A stretch of DNA of 64,000 nucleotides from Aestuariibius violaceus (GTDB lineage Bacteria > Pseudomonadota > Alphaproteobacteria > Rhodobacterales > Rhodobacteraceae): positions 1,336,888 to 1,400,887 of the forward strand of contig NZ_JBFONT020000001.1 of assembly GCF_040779325.2 (NCBI RefSeq), read 5' to 3'. Position numbers and translations under genes: made by a program. How positions within the stretch are numbered: position 1 is the first letter of the stretch; each line of letters starts with the position of its first letter. Below the pieces are notes generated by a model. That model saw only the letters and a list, made by a program, of their open reading frames with translations, did no database searches and was not told where the DNA came from. Below, piece by piece: positions 1 to 8,536 of this stretch.

Positions 1-192
1 GCTGCGGATCACGGTGCCCTCGCGCAGCAGGTCGAGGCGGCGGTCGGACTTGTCGACGCGGACCATGTCGGCGCGCTGGACCTCGGGCGCAAGCGGCGGG
101 GGCGTGCCGGAACCGGTGCGGGCCATGACCTGCGTATAGCCGATGATGGCGAGCGGCAGGGCAAGGGCGGCGATGATCAGGGCGCGGCGCAT
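1..192 (-). CDS. L,D-transpeptidase-like (YkuD) protein, N-terminal part
   Basis: Only the first 64 residues are in the window; the gene runs off the left edge. It opens with a hydrophobic segment (about residues 4-20) that could be a signal peptide or anchor. A Pro-rich linker follows, then a stretch with VRVDKSDRRLDLLREG, which resembles the first strands of YkuD domains that cross-link peptidoglycan. The catalytic Cys/His region is outside the window, so the call rests on the N-terminus alone. The MAPEG gene lies 5 bp upstream on the same strand, so the two are probably co-transcribed. Confidence 0.55.
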   Translation of the reverse strand, partial: MRRALIIAALALPLAIIGYTQVMARTGSGTPPPLAPEVQRADMVRVDKSDRRLDLLREGTVIRS

Positions 193-197
193 CGGCG

Positions 198-581
198 TCA
201 GAGGGCGAGGAAATAGAGGATGCAGGTCGCGATGAACCCAGCCGTCCAGACGGCGGTGCGCAGGCCGATGATGCCGAAGATATAGGCGGGTACATAGATC
301 ACCCGGGCGACGAGGAAGATCTGCGCGGCCAGCAGTGTCTGGTTCATCTCGCGGTCGAGGACGATCAGAAGGATCACAGCCGGCGCGAACAGCGCCATGG
401 CGACAACCGAGTTATCAAGCGCGCGGGCCAGCCGCCCGGTCATCCCCGCGACGGTCCGTTCCTCGTCGCGCGAGGACAGCAGATAGCCCATCCCGAGCGC
501 CTGCATGGCGCCGGTTGCCTGCAGGACGAGGGTGATGGCGGTGAGAAGCCCGTAGAGGGCGAGTATGGTAGAGAGGGTCAT
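198..581 (-). CDS. MAPEG-family membrane protein
   Basis: A 127-residue integral membrane protein with about four hydrophobic segments. It fits the MAPEG family by length and topology: an N-terminal helix, a basic/acidic cytoplasmic loop containing SSRDEERT, then LDNSVVAMALFAPAV and RVIYVPAYIFG, which are typical of bacterial MAPEG proteins. The substrate is unknown. The start chosen is the ATG opening MTLSTILALYG. The open frame extends 14 codons upstream, but that part is polar and unlike the family. Confidence 0.8.
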   Translation of the reverse strand: MTLSTILALYGLLTAITLVLQATGAMQALGMGYLLSSRDEERTVAGMTGRLARALDNSVVAMALFAPAVILLIVLDREMNQTLLAAQIFLVARVIYVPAYIFGIIGLRTAVWTAGFIATCILYFLAL

Positions 582-640
582 GTCAACGTCGTAAGTGGCA
601 GCGCGGCAAAGGTCAAAGCGCACATGCGTGCTGTTTGGTT

Positions 641-1030
641 TTACGCCGTCTCCGGCGGGTGCCCGACATAGACCGATGGGATATCCCAGACCTCGGCGAC
701 CTTGCCGTCCCGGAACCGCCAGATCACGGCGACGTCGAATTCGTGGCGCCCGGCGCCTTCGCCAAAGCTGTTTTTCGTATGGGCGACGACAAGCTCGTCC
801 CCCAAGGGCCAGGCATCCTGCGGCACGACTTTGAACGTGGCATCTGACATCTCGGCGAGCTGCCGGAAGAACCGGCTGAGCCCGTCGATCCCGTGGTAAT
901 CGCCTTGAAGGTCGGCACGGAGGGGATTGAAGAAGTGCCAGACGAAATCCTCCGTCACGAGTCCCTTGCAGGTTTCGGGGGTCCGGATGTCGAAGCGTTC
1001 CAGCGTTTCGAGGTTCTTTTGGGCGGTCAT
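641..1030 (-). CDS. SnoaL-like / NTF2-fold protein
   Basis: A 129-residue soluble protein with the pattern of the SnoaL-like NTF2 fold: an N-terminal helix (TLERFDI), DFVWHFFNPL, YHGIDGLSRFFRQL, and strands ending VIWRFRDGKVAEVWDIP. These domains hold small polyketide-like or other ligands, and many are uncharacterised; no specific substrate can be named. The open frame extends upstream, but the family-like sequence starts at the ATG at 1030. The upstream extension looks like translated intergenic DNA. Confidence 0.75.
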   Translation of the reverse strand: MTAQKNLETLERFDIRTPETCKGLVTEDFVWHFFNPLRADLQGDYHGIDGLSRFFRQLAEMSDATFKVVPQDAWPLGDELVVAHTKNSFGEGAGRHEFDVAVIWRFRDGKVAEVWDIPSVYVGHPPETA

Positions 1031-1348
1031 GGTAACGGCCTTCTTGAGGGGAGTGGTGTTGAACGGGGCAGGCACGGGAAACGTTACATCGGTTCGCATA
1101 GACGAAACGGCGGACGGCCTCTCCTTGCGCGATGTCAAACTTCCGGGAAAATTCGGCCGGTGGCCAAGATGGTGAAGCGGGTCAGAGGCCCTCCGAGCAT
1201 AGAGTGGGCATCGGCCCTCCGCCCGCCGTTTGCTCCGCGGTATGAGATGGTGGGCAGAATTGCCCACCCTACGCTTGCTGTTTTGTTTTAGTGCGGGATA
1301 TGCGCGTCTTGCCCAGCCTATTCGACTGTTCCGTCTCCGACATTCACT
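1031..1348. other. Non-coding interval with repeat hairpin
   Basis: No convincing gene lies here. Open frames crossing it are extensions of flanking genes or shadows. The notable content is the hairpin repeat at 1249-1284. Confidence 0.5.
1249..1284. repeat. Dispersed palindromic repeat copy (R1)
   Basis: GGTGGGCA at 1249-1256 pairs perfectly with TGCCCACC at 1261-1268 around a GAAT loop. The following CCTACGCTTGCTGTT matches, with two differences over 20 bases (1263-1282), the right end of the repeat copy at 59543-59613. This suggests a dispersed REP-like or MITE-like family in this genome. It may also act as a transcript end between the flanking genes. Confidence 0.5.
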
Positions 1349-1762
1349 TCATCCTTGCCGGATATGTTCCAGCAGGGTCGTGCGGACGAAGAGGAGCCAC
1401 AGGAGCGCCAGAAATCCTATCCCGGCGATGGATTGTGCGAGCCCAGCGACGGAGATCGCGTGTGGCGAGGACGAGGCAACCACGAGGATGAGATAGGTAA
1501 CGGTCCAAAGGCCCATCGCCTCGATCAACGGGATGACCAGCCTGCTGCGGAAGAAGGAAAAGACGGCAGCCGCGCCCGAAATGCCGAGGGCGCCGATGAA
1601 CATGACGCTTGCCTCAATCGGGCCGATATAGCTGAAACAGTTGATCAGGCTCGGCTCCGCAGTGGTGGTCGGGAAGACAAACATCTTGATCGCAAAGGCC
1701 ACCCACACGGCGCCTGTGATCAGGCTGAGCTTGAAGGGAAGTTCGAGGCCGGTGATCCGCAT
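1349..1762 (-). CDS. Small four-helix membrane protein, unknown function
   Basis: 137 residues with about four hydrophobic segments: LSLITGAVWVAFAIKMFVF, an IGPIEASVMFIGALGISG region, VIPLIEAMGLWTVTYLILVV, and AGIGFLALLWLLFV. There are few charged residues and no recognised catalytic motif. The ATG at 1762 begins directly with a plausible membrane-protein N-terminus. I do not recognise the family. It follows the small soluble gene at 1813-2073 on the same strand. Confidence 0.55.
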   Translation of the reverse strand: MRITGLELPFKLSLITGAVWVAFAIKMFVFPTTTAEPSLINCFSYIGPIEASVMFIGALGISGAAAVFSFFRSRLVIPLIEAMGLWTVTYLILVVASSSPHAISVAGLAQSIAGIGFLALLWLLFVRTTLLEHIRQG

Positions 1763-1812
1763 CAGGGTAGTTCAGGAAACCATATGAAATTGGAAGAGAG
1801 AGTTCATGAGCA

Positions 1813-2073
1813 TCATGCCTTCGCTCTCCTCCGAGGCGGGGGTGGCAGGTCAGAACTCTCTGCCATTTCCATCCATTCTGCGGATGTCTCAAGCGTCGCG
1901 CAGATCGAGATATCCAGCTCTTTCCGACGTTGCCGTGGAATTCCAATCGACAGTTCAGGACCATTCTCGAACTGAACCATGATGTGATGGCGGCTGTCCT
2001 GTCTGACGAACTTCACCTTCTGCCCCTTGAGGAGCGCTGTCGATCGAGCGTTGGCTTCGTCGAAGTCTCCCAT
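1813..2073 (-). CDS. Small conserved-looking protein downstream of sucB
   Basis: 86 residues, soluble and basic at the C-terminus (a run of prolines, then RRRAKA). The core VKFVRQDSRHHIMVQFENG reads like a small beta-rich domain. Its ATG is one base after the sucB stop (TGA-G-ATG on the minus strand), which suggests translational coupling to sucB. I do not recognise the family. The close coupling is the main reason to believe it is real. Confidence 0.5.
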   Translation of the reverse strand: MGDFDEANARSTALLKGQKVKFVRQDSRHHIMVQFENGPELSIGIPRQRRKELDISICATLETSAEWMEMAESSDLPPPPRRRAKA

Positions 2074-2074
2074 C

Positions 2075-3646
2075 TCACAAATCCATCAGCAGCCGCCGCG
2101 GATCCTCCAGCGCTTCCTTCACCCGCACAAGGAACGTCACCGCCCCCTTGCCGTCGACGATGCGGTGGTCGTAGCTGAGGGCGAGGTACATCATCGGGCG
2201 GATCACGATTTCTCCGTTCACGACCATGGGACGCTCCTGGATCTTGTGCATGCCGAGGATGCCCGATTGCGGCGGGTTCAGGATCGGCGAGCTCATCAGC
2301 GAGCCGTAGACGCCGCCGTTCGAGATGGTGAACGAGCCGCCCTGCATGTCGGCCATGGAGAGCTTGCCGTCGCGGGCCTTCACGCCCAGTTCGGCGATGG
2401 TCTTTTCGATCGTCGCGAAGCTCATGTCGTCGGCGTTGCGCACGACGGGCACGACAAGGCCGTTCGGCGTGCCGACGGCGATGCCCATATGGACGTAGTT
2501 CTTGTAGACGACGTGGTCGCCGTCGATCTCGGCATTGACGTCCGGCACCTCTTTCAGGGCGTGGCAGCACGCCTTGGTGAAGAACGACATGAAGCCCAGC
2601 TTGACGCCATGCTTCTTCAGGAACAGGTCTTTGTATTCATTGCGCAATTCCATGACGCCGGTCATGTCCACCTCGTTATAGGTGGTCAGCATGGCCGCTG
2701 TGTTCTGCGCCTCTTTCAGGCGGCGGGCGATGGTCTGGCGCAGGCGGGTCATCTTGACCCGTTCCTCCTGCGCCTCGTCCTCTGCCGCGACGGGCGCGCG
2801 CGGGGCGGGCGCGGGGGCCTCGGCCTGCTTCGGCGGTTCGGACAGCGCCTTGAGCACGTCGCCCTTCATCACCCGGCCGTCGCGGCCGGTGGCGGTGACC
2901 GCATCGCGGGAGAGGTTCTTTTCCGCCATCAGCTTTTGCGCCGAGGGGGCATCTTCCACATCACTGCGCCCCTTGTCGGGCGTCTGGGTCTGGGCAGGCG
3001 TGTTCGCCTCCATCGTCGTCTTGGGCGTGCCGACGCTTTCGGAATGGCCCGCGCCGCGGGTCATCACGGCCAGCTTGCCGCCGGCAGCGACGGTTTCGCC
3101 TTCCTTTGCGAGGATCTCGGTCAGCGTCCCGGCGGTGGGGGCGGGCACCTCGACCGACACCTTGTCGGTTTCCAGCTCGCACAGCATCTCATCCGCCGCA
3201 ACGCTGTCGCCCGCCTGTTTGAACCAGGTGGAGACGGTCGCCTCGGTCACGCTTTCGCCAAGGGCGGGGACCATGATGTCGACCGGCTCTCCCTCGCCGT
3301 CATCCTCGGTCTTGGGGGCGGGCTTGCTTTCCTCGGCCTCAGCCTCGGCCGCTTTCGGAGCGGCCTCCGCCTTCGGCGCGTCATCCGCAGGAGCCGCGCC
3401 GTTTCCGGCGCCTTCCGCGATCTGGGCGAGCAGGGCGTCGACGCCCACCGTCTCGCCCTCCTTGGCCACGATCTCTTCCAGCTTGCCAGCGGCGGGAGAG
3501 GGAACCTCGACCGTGACCTTGTCGGTCTCGAGCTCGCAGAGCATCTCGTCCACTTCCACCGCGTCGCCGGGCTGCTTGAACCAGGTCGCGACGGTGGCTT
3601 CGGTTACCGATTCCCCGAGGGTGGGAACACGCACTTCGGTACTCAT
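2075..3646 (-). CDS. sucB: 2-oxoglutarate dehydrogenase E2, dihydrolipoyl succinyltransferase
   Basis: E2 core of the 2-oxoglutarate dehydrogenase complex; it transfers succinyl groups from lipoyl-lysine to CoA. 523 residues with two N-terminal lipoyl domains. The lipoyl lysines sit in ETDKV motifs at about residues 43 and 162, separated by an Ala/Glu/Pro-rich linker. A peripheral-subunit-binding domain follows around residues 230-266. The catalytic domain ends with SYDHRIVDGKGAV, holding the HxxxDG active site. Two lipoyl domains are more than the single one of E. coli SucB. The start MSTEVRVP lies 4 bp after the sucA stop, so it is in an operon with sucA. No lpd gene lies in this window. 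Confidence 0.97.
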   Translation of the reverse strand: MSTEVRVPTLGESVTEATVATWFKQPGDAVEVDEMLCELETDKVTVEVPSPAAGKLEEIVAKEGETVGVDALLAQIAEGAGNGAAPADDAPKAEAAPKAAEAEAEESKPAPKTEDDGEGEPVDIMVPALGESVTEATVSTWFKQAGDSVAADEMLCELETDKVSVEVPAPTAGTLTEILAKEGETVAAGGKLAVMTRGAGHSESVGTPKTTMEANTPAQTQTPDKGRSDVEDAPSAQKLMAEKNLSRDAVTATGRDGRVMKGDVLKALSEPPKQAEAPAPAPRAPVAAEDEAQEERVKMTRLRQTIARRLKEAQNTAAMLTTYNEVDMTGVMELRNEYKDLFLKKHGVKLGFMSFFTKACCHALKEVPDVNAEIDGDHVVYKNYVHMGIAVGTPNGLVVPVVRNADDMSFATIEKTIAELGVKARDGKLSMADMQGGSFTISNGGVYGSLMSSPILNPPQSGILGMHKIQERPMVVNGEIVIRPMMYLALSYDHRIVDGKGAVTFLVRVKEALEDPRRLLMDL

Positions 3647-3650
3647 CTGA

Positions 3651-6620
3651 TTATCCTTCGATTCCAAGCGCTTCGTTCACGAGCGCGTCCTGCTGTGCCT
3701 TGTGTTGCGATGCGAGGCCGGTCGCGGGCGACGCGGCGGCGGCGCGGCCCGCATAGACGGGCCGTTTGTGCTGGGCGTCGATGCGGGTCAGCACCCATTC
3801 GAGGTTGGGCTCCATGAAGGACCAGCCGCCCTGGTTGCGGGGTTCTTCCTGGCACCAGATCATCTCGGCCCCCTTGAAGCGCTCCAGCTCCTTGACCGCC
3901 GACTGGGCGGGGAAGGGATAGAACTGCTCGAACCGGAGGAGGTAGACATCGTCGAGCCCTTCGGCGTCGCGCTTTTCCAGAAGGTCGTAATAGACCTTGC
4001 CCGAACACATCACGACGCGTTTGACCTTGTCGTCGGCGGCCAGCTTGGTGTCGGAGTTGCCGTATTCCGCATCGTCCCAGAGGACGCGGTGGAAGGAGGA
4101 TCCGGTCAGGAACTCCTCTTTCTTCGACACCGCCATCTTGTGCCGCAGCAGCGACTTCGGCGTCATGATGATCAGCGGTTTGCGGAACGTCCGGTGCAGC
4201 TGGCGCCGCAGGATGTGGAAGTAGTTCGCGGGCGTCGTGCAATTGGCGATGATCCAGTTGTCCTGGCCGCACATCTGCAGGAAGCGTTCCAGCCGGGCCG
4301 AGGAATGCTCGGGCCCTTGTCCTTCGTAGCCGTGGGGCAGCAGGCAGACGAGGCCGGACATCCTGAGCCACTTGCTTTCGCCCGAGGAGATGAACTGGTC
4401 GAACATGATCTGCGCGCCGTTGGCGAAATCGCCGAACTGCGCCTCCCACATGGTCAGCGCGTTGGGTTCGGACAGCGAGTAGCCGTATTCGAAGCCCAGC
4501 ACCGCGTATTCCGAGAGCATCGAGTCGATGACCTCGTACCGGCCCTGCCCCTCGCGGATGTTGTTGAGTGGGTAGTAGCGGCTTTCGTCCTCCTGATTGA
4601 CGAAGGCCGAATGGCGCTGGGAGAAGGTGCCGCGGGTGGAATCCTGGCCCGAGAGGCGCACCGGGTAGCCCTCGGTCAGGAGGGATCCGAAGGCCAGCGC
4701 CTCGGCCGTGGCCCAGTCGAAGCCTTCGCCGCTGTCGAACATCTTGGCCTTGGCCTCTAACAGCCGACCGACGGTCCGGTGCAACGGAAAATCGTCGGGT
4801 GCCTTGGTCAGTGCCTTGCCGACCTGATCGAAGGTCTCTTCCTTGATGGCGGTCTTGCCGCGCTGGTACTTGCCCGCCTCGCGCTTGTCGAGGTGGCTCC
4901 AGCGCCCGTCGAGCCAATCGGCCTTGTTCGGGCGATAGTCCTTGCCGGCCTCGAACTCCTCGTTGAGGTGGGATTGGAAGGACGCCTTCATATCCTCGAT
5001 CTCGCCTTCGGGGATCAGCCCGTCGGCGACCAGCCGTTCCGTGTAGAGCGTCAGCGTCGTCTTCTGCTTCTTGATCTTCTTGTACATCAGGGGGTTGGTG
5101 AACATCGGTTCGTCCCCCTCGTTGTGGCCGAAGCGGCGGTAGCAGAAGATATCGATCACAACGTCCTTGTGGAACTTCTGCCGGAACTCGGTCGCGACCT
5201 TGGCGGCGTGGACGACCGCCTCGGGGTCGTCGCCGTTCACGTGGAAGATCGGTGCCTCGACCATCAGCGCGATGTCGGTGGGGTAGGGGCTGGAACGGCT
5301 GAAATGCGGCGCCGTCGTGAACCCGATCTGGTTGTTGACGACGATATGCATCGTGCCGCCCGTGCGGTGCCCGCGCAGGCCCGAAAGGCCGAAGCATTCG
5401 GCGACCACGCCCTGGCCTGCGAAGGCCGCATCGCCATGCAGCAGCACCGGCAGCACCTTGGTCCGCTCGGGGTCGTTCAGCTGGTCCTGCTTGGCGCGCG
5501 CCTTGCCGAGGACGACCGGGTTCACCGCTTCGAGGTGCGAGGGGTTCGCGGTCAGTGACAGGTGGACGGAGTTGCCGTCGAATTCCCGGTCGGACGAGGC
5601 GCCGAGGTGATACTTCACGTCGCCAGAGCCATCCACGTCTTCGGGTTTGAAGGACCCGCCCTGGAATTCGTTGAAGATGGCGCGATAGGGCTTGCCCATC
5701 ACATTGGCCAGCACGCTCAGCCGCCCGCGGTGGGGCATGCCGATCACGATCTCGTCGATGCCCAGCGCACCGCCGCGCTTGATGATCTGCTCCATCGCCG
5801 GGATCAGCGCCTCGCCCCCATCCAGGCCGAAGCGTTTGGTGCCCATGTATTTGACGTGCAGGAACTTTTCGAAGCCCTCGGCCTCGACCATCTTGTTGAG
5901 GATCGCCTTGCGGCCTTCCTTGGTGAACTGGATCTCCTTGCCCAGCCCCTCGATCCGTTCCTTCAGCCAGCCAGATTGTTCTGGATCCGAGATGTGCATG
6001 TATTGCAGCGCGAAGGTGCCGCAATAGGTGCGCTTCACCAGGGCCAGGATCTCGTTCATCGTCGCGATTTCGAGGCCCAGCACGTTGTCGATGAAGATCG
6101 GCCGGTCCATGTCGGCGGCGGTGAAGCCGTAGCTTTTCGGGTCGAGCTCGGGATGCGGCTCTTCCTCGCGCATCCCCAGCGGATCGAGGTCGGCGACAAG
6201 GTGCCCCCGGATCCGGTAGGCGCGGATGATCATCAGCGCGCGGATCGAGTCGAGCACGGCGGACCGCACCTGCGCATCGGTGATCGACACGCCCTTTTCC
6301 TCGGCCTTGGCCTGGATCTTCTCGCCCGCCACCTTGGCCTCTTTCGCGGCCGCCGGGTCGGCGGGCCACTGCCCGTCAAGCGCCGCGGTCAGATCGTCGG
6401 CGGGCTGCGGCGGCCAGTCGGCGCGCGCCCAGGACGGCCCCTCCGCCTCGGCCTTGGCCGCGTCGCTGTCGCCAAGCTCCTTGAAGAACCGCTGCCACTC
6501 GTCATCGACCGCGTCCGGGTTGTCGGCGTAGCGGGCATAGAGCTGCTCGATGTAATCGGCATTCGCCCCCTGCAGGAAGGAGGAGGCATGGAAGACGTCG
6601 TTGGGGGATTGTTCGGTCAT
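3651..6620 (-). CDS. sucA: 2-oxoglutarate dehydrogenase E1 component
   Basis: Thiamine-diphosphate enzyme that decarboxylates 2-oxoglutarate and loads succinyl onto E2. 989 residues, somewhat longer than E. coli SucA (about 933). The N-terminus begins with SSFLQGANADYIEQLYARY, typical of SucA. The ThDP/Mg motif GDAAFAGQG ... VNNQIGFTT is present, as are MPHRGRLSVLANVMGKP and the transketolase-like C-terminal half. Its ATG overlaps the stop of the upstream secreted-protein gene (ATGA, 6617-6620), so translation is coupled to that gene rather than directly to sucD. Confidence 0.97.
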   Translation of the reverse strand: MTEQSPNDVFHASSFLQGANADYIEQLYARYADNPDAVDDEWQRFFKELGDSDAAKAEAEGPSWARADWPPQPADDLTAALDGQWPADPAAAKEAKVAGEKIQAKAEEKGVSITDAQVRSAVLDSIRALMIIRAYRIRGHLVADLDPLGMREEEPHPELDPKSYGFTAADMDRPIFIDNVLGLEIATMNEILALVKRTYCGTFALQYMHISDPEQSGWLKERIEGLGKEIQFTKEGRKAILNKMVEAEGFEKFLHVKYMGTKRFGLDGGEALIPAMEQIIKRGGALGIDEIVIGMPHRGRLSVLANVMGKPYRAIFNEFQGGSFKPEDVDGSGDVKYHLGASSDREFDGNSVHLSLTANPSHLEAVNPVVLGKARAKQDQLNDPERTKVLPVLLHGDAAFAGQGVVAECFGLSGLRGHRTGGTMHIVVNNQIGFTTAPHFSRSSPYPTDIALMVEAPIFHVNGDDPEAVVHAAKVATEFRQKFHKDVVIDIFCYRRFGHNEGDEPMFTNPLMYKKIKKQKTTLTLYTERLVADGLIPEGEIEDMKASFQSHLNEEFEAGKDYRPNKADWLDGRWSHLDKREAGKYQRGKTAIKEETFDQVGKALTKAPDDFPLHRTVGRLLEAKAKMFDSGEGFDWATAEALAFGSLLTEGYPVRLSGQDSTRGTFSQRHSAFVNQEDESRYYPLNNIREGQGRYEVIDSMLSEYAVLGFEYGYSLSEPNALTMWEAQFGDFANGAQIMFDQFISSGESKWLRMSGLVCLLPHGYEGQGPEHSSARLERFLQMCGQDNWIIANCTTPANYFHILRRQLHRTFRKPLIIMTPKSLLRHKMAVSKKEEFLTGSSFHRVLWDDAEYGNSDTKLAADDKVKRVVMCSGKVYYDLLEKRDAEGLDDVYLLRFEQFYPFPAQSAVKELERFKGAEMIWCQEEPRNQGGWSFMEPNLEWVLTRIDAQHKRPVYAGRAAAASPATGLASQHKAQQDALVNEALGIEG

Positions 6621-7258
6621 TGGGGGACCTCGTTGGGCGGGAAACTATTGTAAGTGTTGAACACCGTCTGCGGGACGTATGAACGGCTGCTCTTTTCCAT
6701 GAGAGACATACGGTCGAGAGAGATAACAAAAGCAGATGCTGCATCGGGCATTGTGCCGTCTGAGGAAGGCTCCCCGCGAAGCTGGACCCGATCTGAATGA
6801 GTGAAGTCGGCGGTTGCCGGGAAGATCGGCTCGGCTAGGACACCTTCGCATCTGACGACCGAGAACGCAGGATTGTTGCTGAGGTAAACGACAAGTGCTT
6901 CAGGCCCACCTTCTGTCTCGCGGAGAAAGATCCGCATCGCGCTTTCGGGTAAATCGACTTTGTGTCGTAGTCCCCGGATTGCAGACTCATTGAGTTCAAG
7001 CATCGAAGGGAGTCTGGCTACCGGTGCATCGCCAAAGAAGCTCTCGGCAGCGTTAGTCCATATCATTGCGTCGACGAAAGCATCGGGAAGGGCAGTCCGC
7101 TCTAAAACAGTCCAACCTGCCGCCTCCAGCGGAGCCTGGACCGCGGCGATCGAATTCGCACTTTGTGCGCAAATTCCCAGGGTCGCTCCCAAAAAGTTCG
7201 AGTCTGCGTGAGCTGATGTCGCCATGAAGACGAACAGCGATGCGAGTGCTTTTCTCAC
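6617..7258 (-). CDS. Secreted protein of unknown function within the suc operon
   Basis: 213 residues starting at GTG 7258 with a clear signal peptide (VRKALASLFVFMATSAHA). The longer ATG-started frame has a low-complexity Pro/Arg extension overlapping the DUF805 gene and is unlikely. GTG overlaps the DUF805 stop (GTGA), and its own stop overlaps the sucA ATG (ATGA). The mature part carries Cys in GICAQSANS near the start and VVRCEGVLAEP in the middle, a layout shared with the products at 7831-8535 and 10072-10548. Probably periplasmic; function unknown. Confidence 0.7.
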   Translation of the reverse strand: MRKALASLFVFMATSAHADSNFLGATLGICAQSANSIAAVQAPLEAAGWTVLERTALPDAFVDAMIWTNAAESFFGDAPVARLPSMLELNESAIRGLRHKVDLPESAMRIFLRETEGGPEALVVYLSNNPAFSVVRCEGVLAEPIFPATADFTHSDRVQLRGEPSSDGTMPDAASAFVISLDRMSLMEKSSRSYVPQTVFNTYNSFPPNEVPQ

Positions 7259-7731
7259 GCCTCCACCCCCTTCGGATTGGCGCCATAGCGGTTTGCCCCC
7301 GGCTCCGACGGGCGGGCGAGGAGGAGGAGGGTCAGGGCGAGGGCGGCAAGTTCGATCACGGTCAGCACGATATAGGCAAGGTTGCGCCCCGTCTGTAGCC
7401 ATCCGGCTGCTAAAGCGGCGTTAACCGGCACGACCACCGCCAAGGGCACCAGCGTGAGCCATCCCGGCCGCCCGGTATCCTGCATCCGCCGCCAGCCCAG
7501 CGCCATCAGCGGACACGCCATGGCCAGCAGCGCCAGCCCCGTCACGGGAAACCGCGGGCTGGCATCGACCGCGACCGTTCCGCCCCCGAACACCACCTGA
7601 TCCACCCCCAGCGCCAGCACGACCACACAAAGCGCCGCCAGCATCGTCCACCAGAACTCCGACCGCCGGGAGCGGCCCGAGAAGGTCCGCCAGCGGGCAA
7701 GAGAGGCTTGGAGGGCGGCGAGGGGGGTCAT
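7255..7731 (-). CDS. DUF805 membrane protein
   Basis: 158 residues with the DUF805 hallmarks: an N-terminal FSGRSRRSEFWW amphipathic entry, helix pairs, and WRRMQDTGRPGW (the family's R-x-x-D-x-G-x-x-G loop). About four transmembrane segments, ending in a Pro/Asn-rich tail. Function unknown. It sits between two secreted-protein genes inside the sucD-sucA interval. Its stop overlaps the next start by GTGA, indicating a single transcript. Confidence 0.9.
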   Translation of the reverse strand: MTPLAALQASLARWRTFSGRSRRSEFWWTMLAALCVVVLALGVDQVVFGGGTVAVDASPRFPVTGLALLAMACPLMALGWRRMQDTGRPGWLTLVPLAVVVPVNAALAAGWLQTGRNLAYIVLTVIELAALALTLLLLARPSEPGANRYGANPKGVEA

Positions 7732-7830
7732 CTTTCCAGTATCTTCCGATCGCTGTGACCCATGCCCCGCACGTTGCTGGAGCTGTGAATGAAGTCGCTG
7801 TCGCTTTGATATGCCATGGTTCGCGTCCCG

Positions 7831-8535
7831 TCAGAAGGCGTTGATGACGCTGACTTGGGCAGCGAAGGTGATCGACGTTTTCAATCCGTAACGTTCCCGC
7901 AGGATTTCGGGGTCAGCACTCAGATACTCGGCGTAGTAGACCTTTGGCATGGGAACAAACGGAAGCAGCGCCAGCATCTCTGCGAACGTACCGGGATGCT
8001 GATCGACCGAGCGGAAGGCGAACCCCTCTGCGGTTGCGACCTCATCGGTTTCATCAGCGGTCGACATGAAATCAGAAGCGTTTGGCGGCGCCTCGTTCAG
8101 CAGAATCTCGCACGACCATGTGTTGTCATCATCCGATGTCAGGACCAGAACTCCTGATCCGGCAGGATCACGGAAGGCGCGGGTTCGATATGTCTGATCC
8201 AAGCCCTCGAGCCCGAATGCGGGCAAACCACCCGTCTCATTGCGATAGTCTTGCAGACTTGCGGTCCAGTCCTCTACCGAGGTTTTGCCCAGGTAGGCTG
8301 ACGCCCCGAAGTATCGCAGGGCGCCGTAGACGTGACCCATCTCCTGAAGCTCTTCCGAAAGATCGGTCTCGGCCCATCCCATACGGGCAATCCGTTCCGC
8401 GACGACGGCCGCGGCGACGTCCATGTCGGTGGCGCACGCCTCGAATGCGGGCGCCTCCGGATGGGGAAGACTGGCAGCAGCCACGGCACCTCCGCTCAGG
8501 AGTGCGACCAGTAAGATGGACGCACGGCCCGTCAC
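7831..8535 (-). CDS. Secreted protein of unknown function directly after sucD
   Basis: 234 residues from GTG 8535; an alternative TTG at 8544 would overlap the sucD stop. A signal peptide (about residues 1-21, ending GAVAAAS) is followed by a Cys near the mature start (FEACATDMD) and a second Cys in TWSCEILLNEAP. The arrangement matches the protein at 6617-7258: early Cys, then a hydrophobic strand, then a Cys strand. This suggests a shared fold with one disulfide. The start is only 1 bp past the sucD stop, so it is very likely cotranscribed. No known family recognised. Confidence 0.65.
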   Translation of the reverse strand: MTGRASILLVALLSGGAVAAASLPHPEAPAFEACATDMDVAAAVVAERIARMGWAETDLSEELQEMGHVYGALRYFGASAYLGKTSVEDWTASLQDYRNETGGLPAFGLEGLDQTYRTRAFRDPAGSGVLVLTSDDDNTWSCEILLNEAPPNASDFMSTADETDEVATAEGFAFRSVDQHPGTFAEMLALLPFVPMPKVYYAEYLSADPEILRERYGLKTSITFAAQVSVINAF

Positions 8536-8536
8536 T

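Noticed and set aside
2027..3817. 596-codon plus-strand frame
   Set aside because: Antisense shadow of sucB.
3643..6369. Long minus-strand frame overlapping sucA
   Set aside because: Arginine- and proline-rich shadow of sucA in another frame with no domain.
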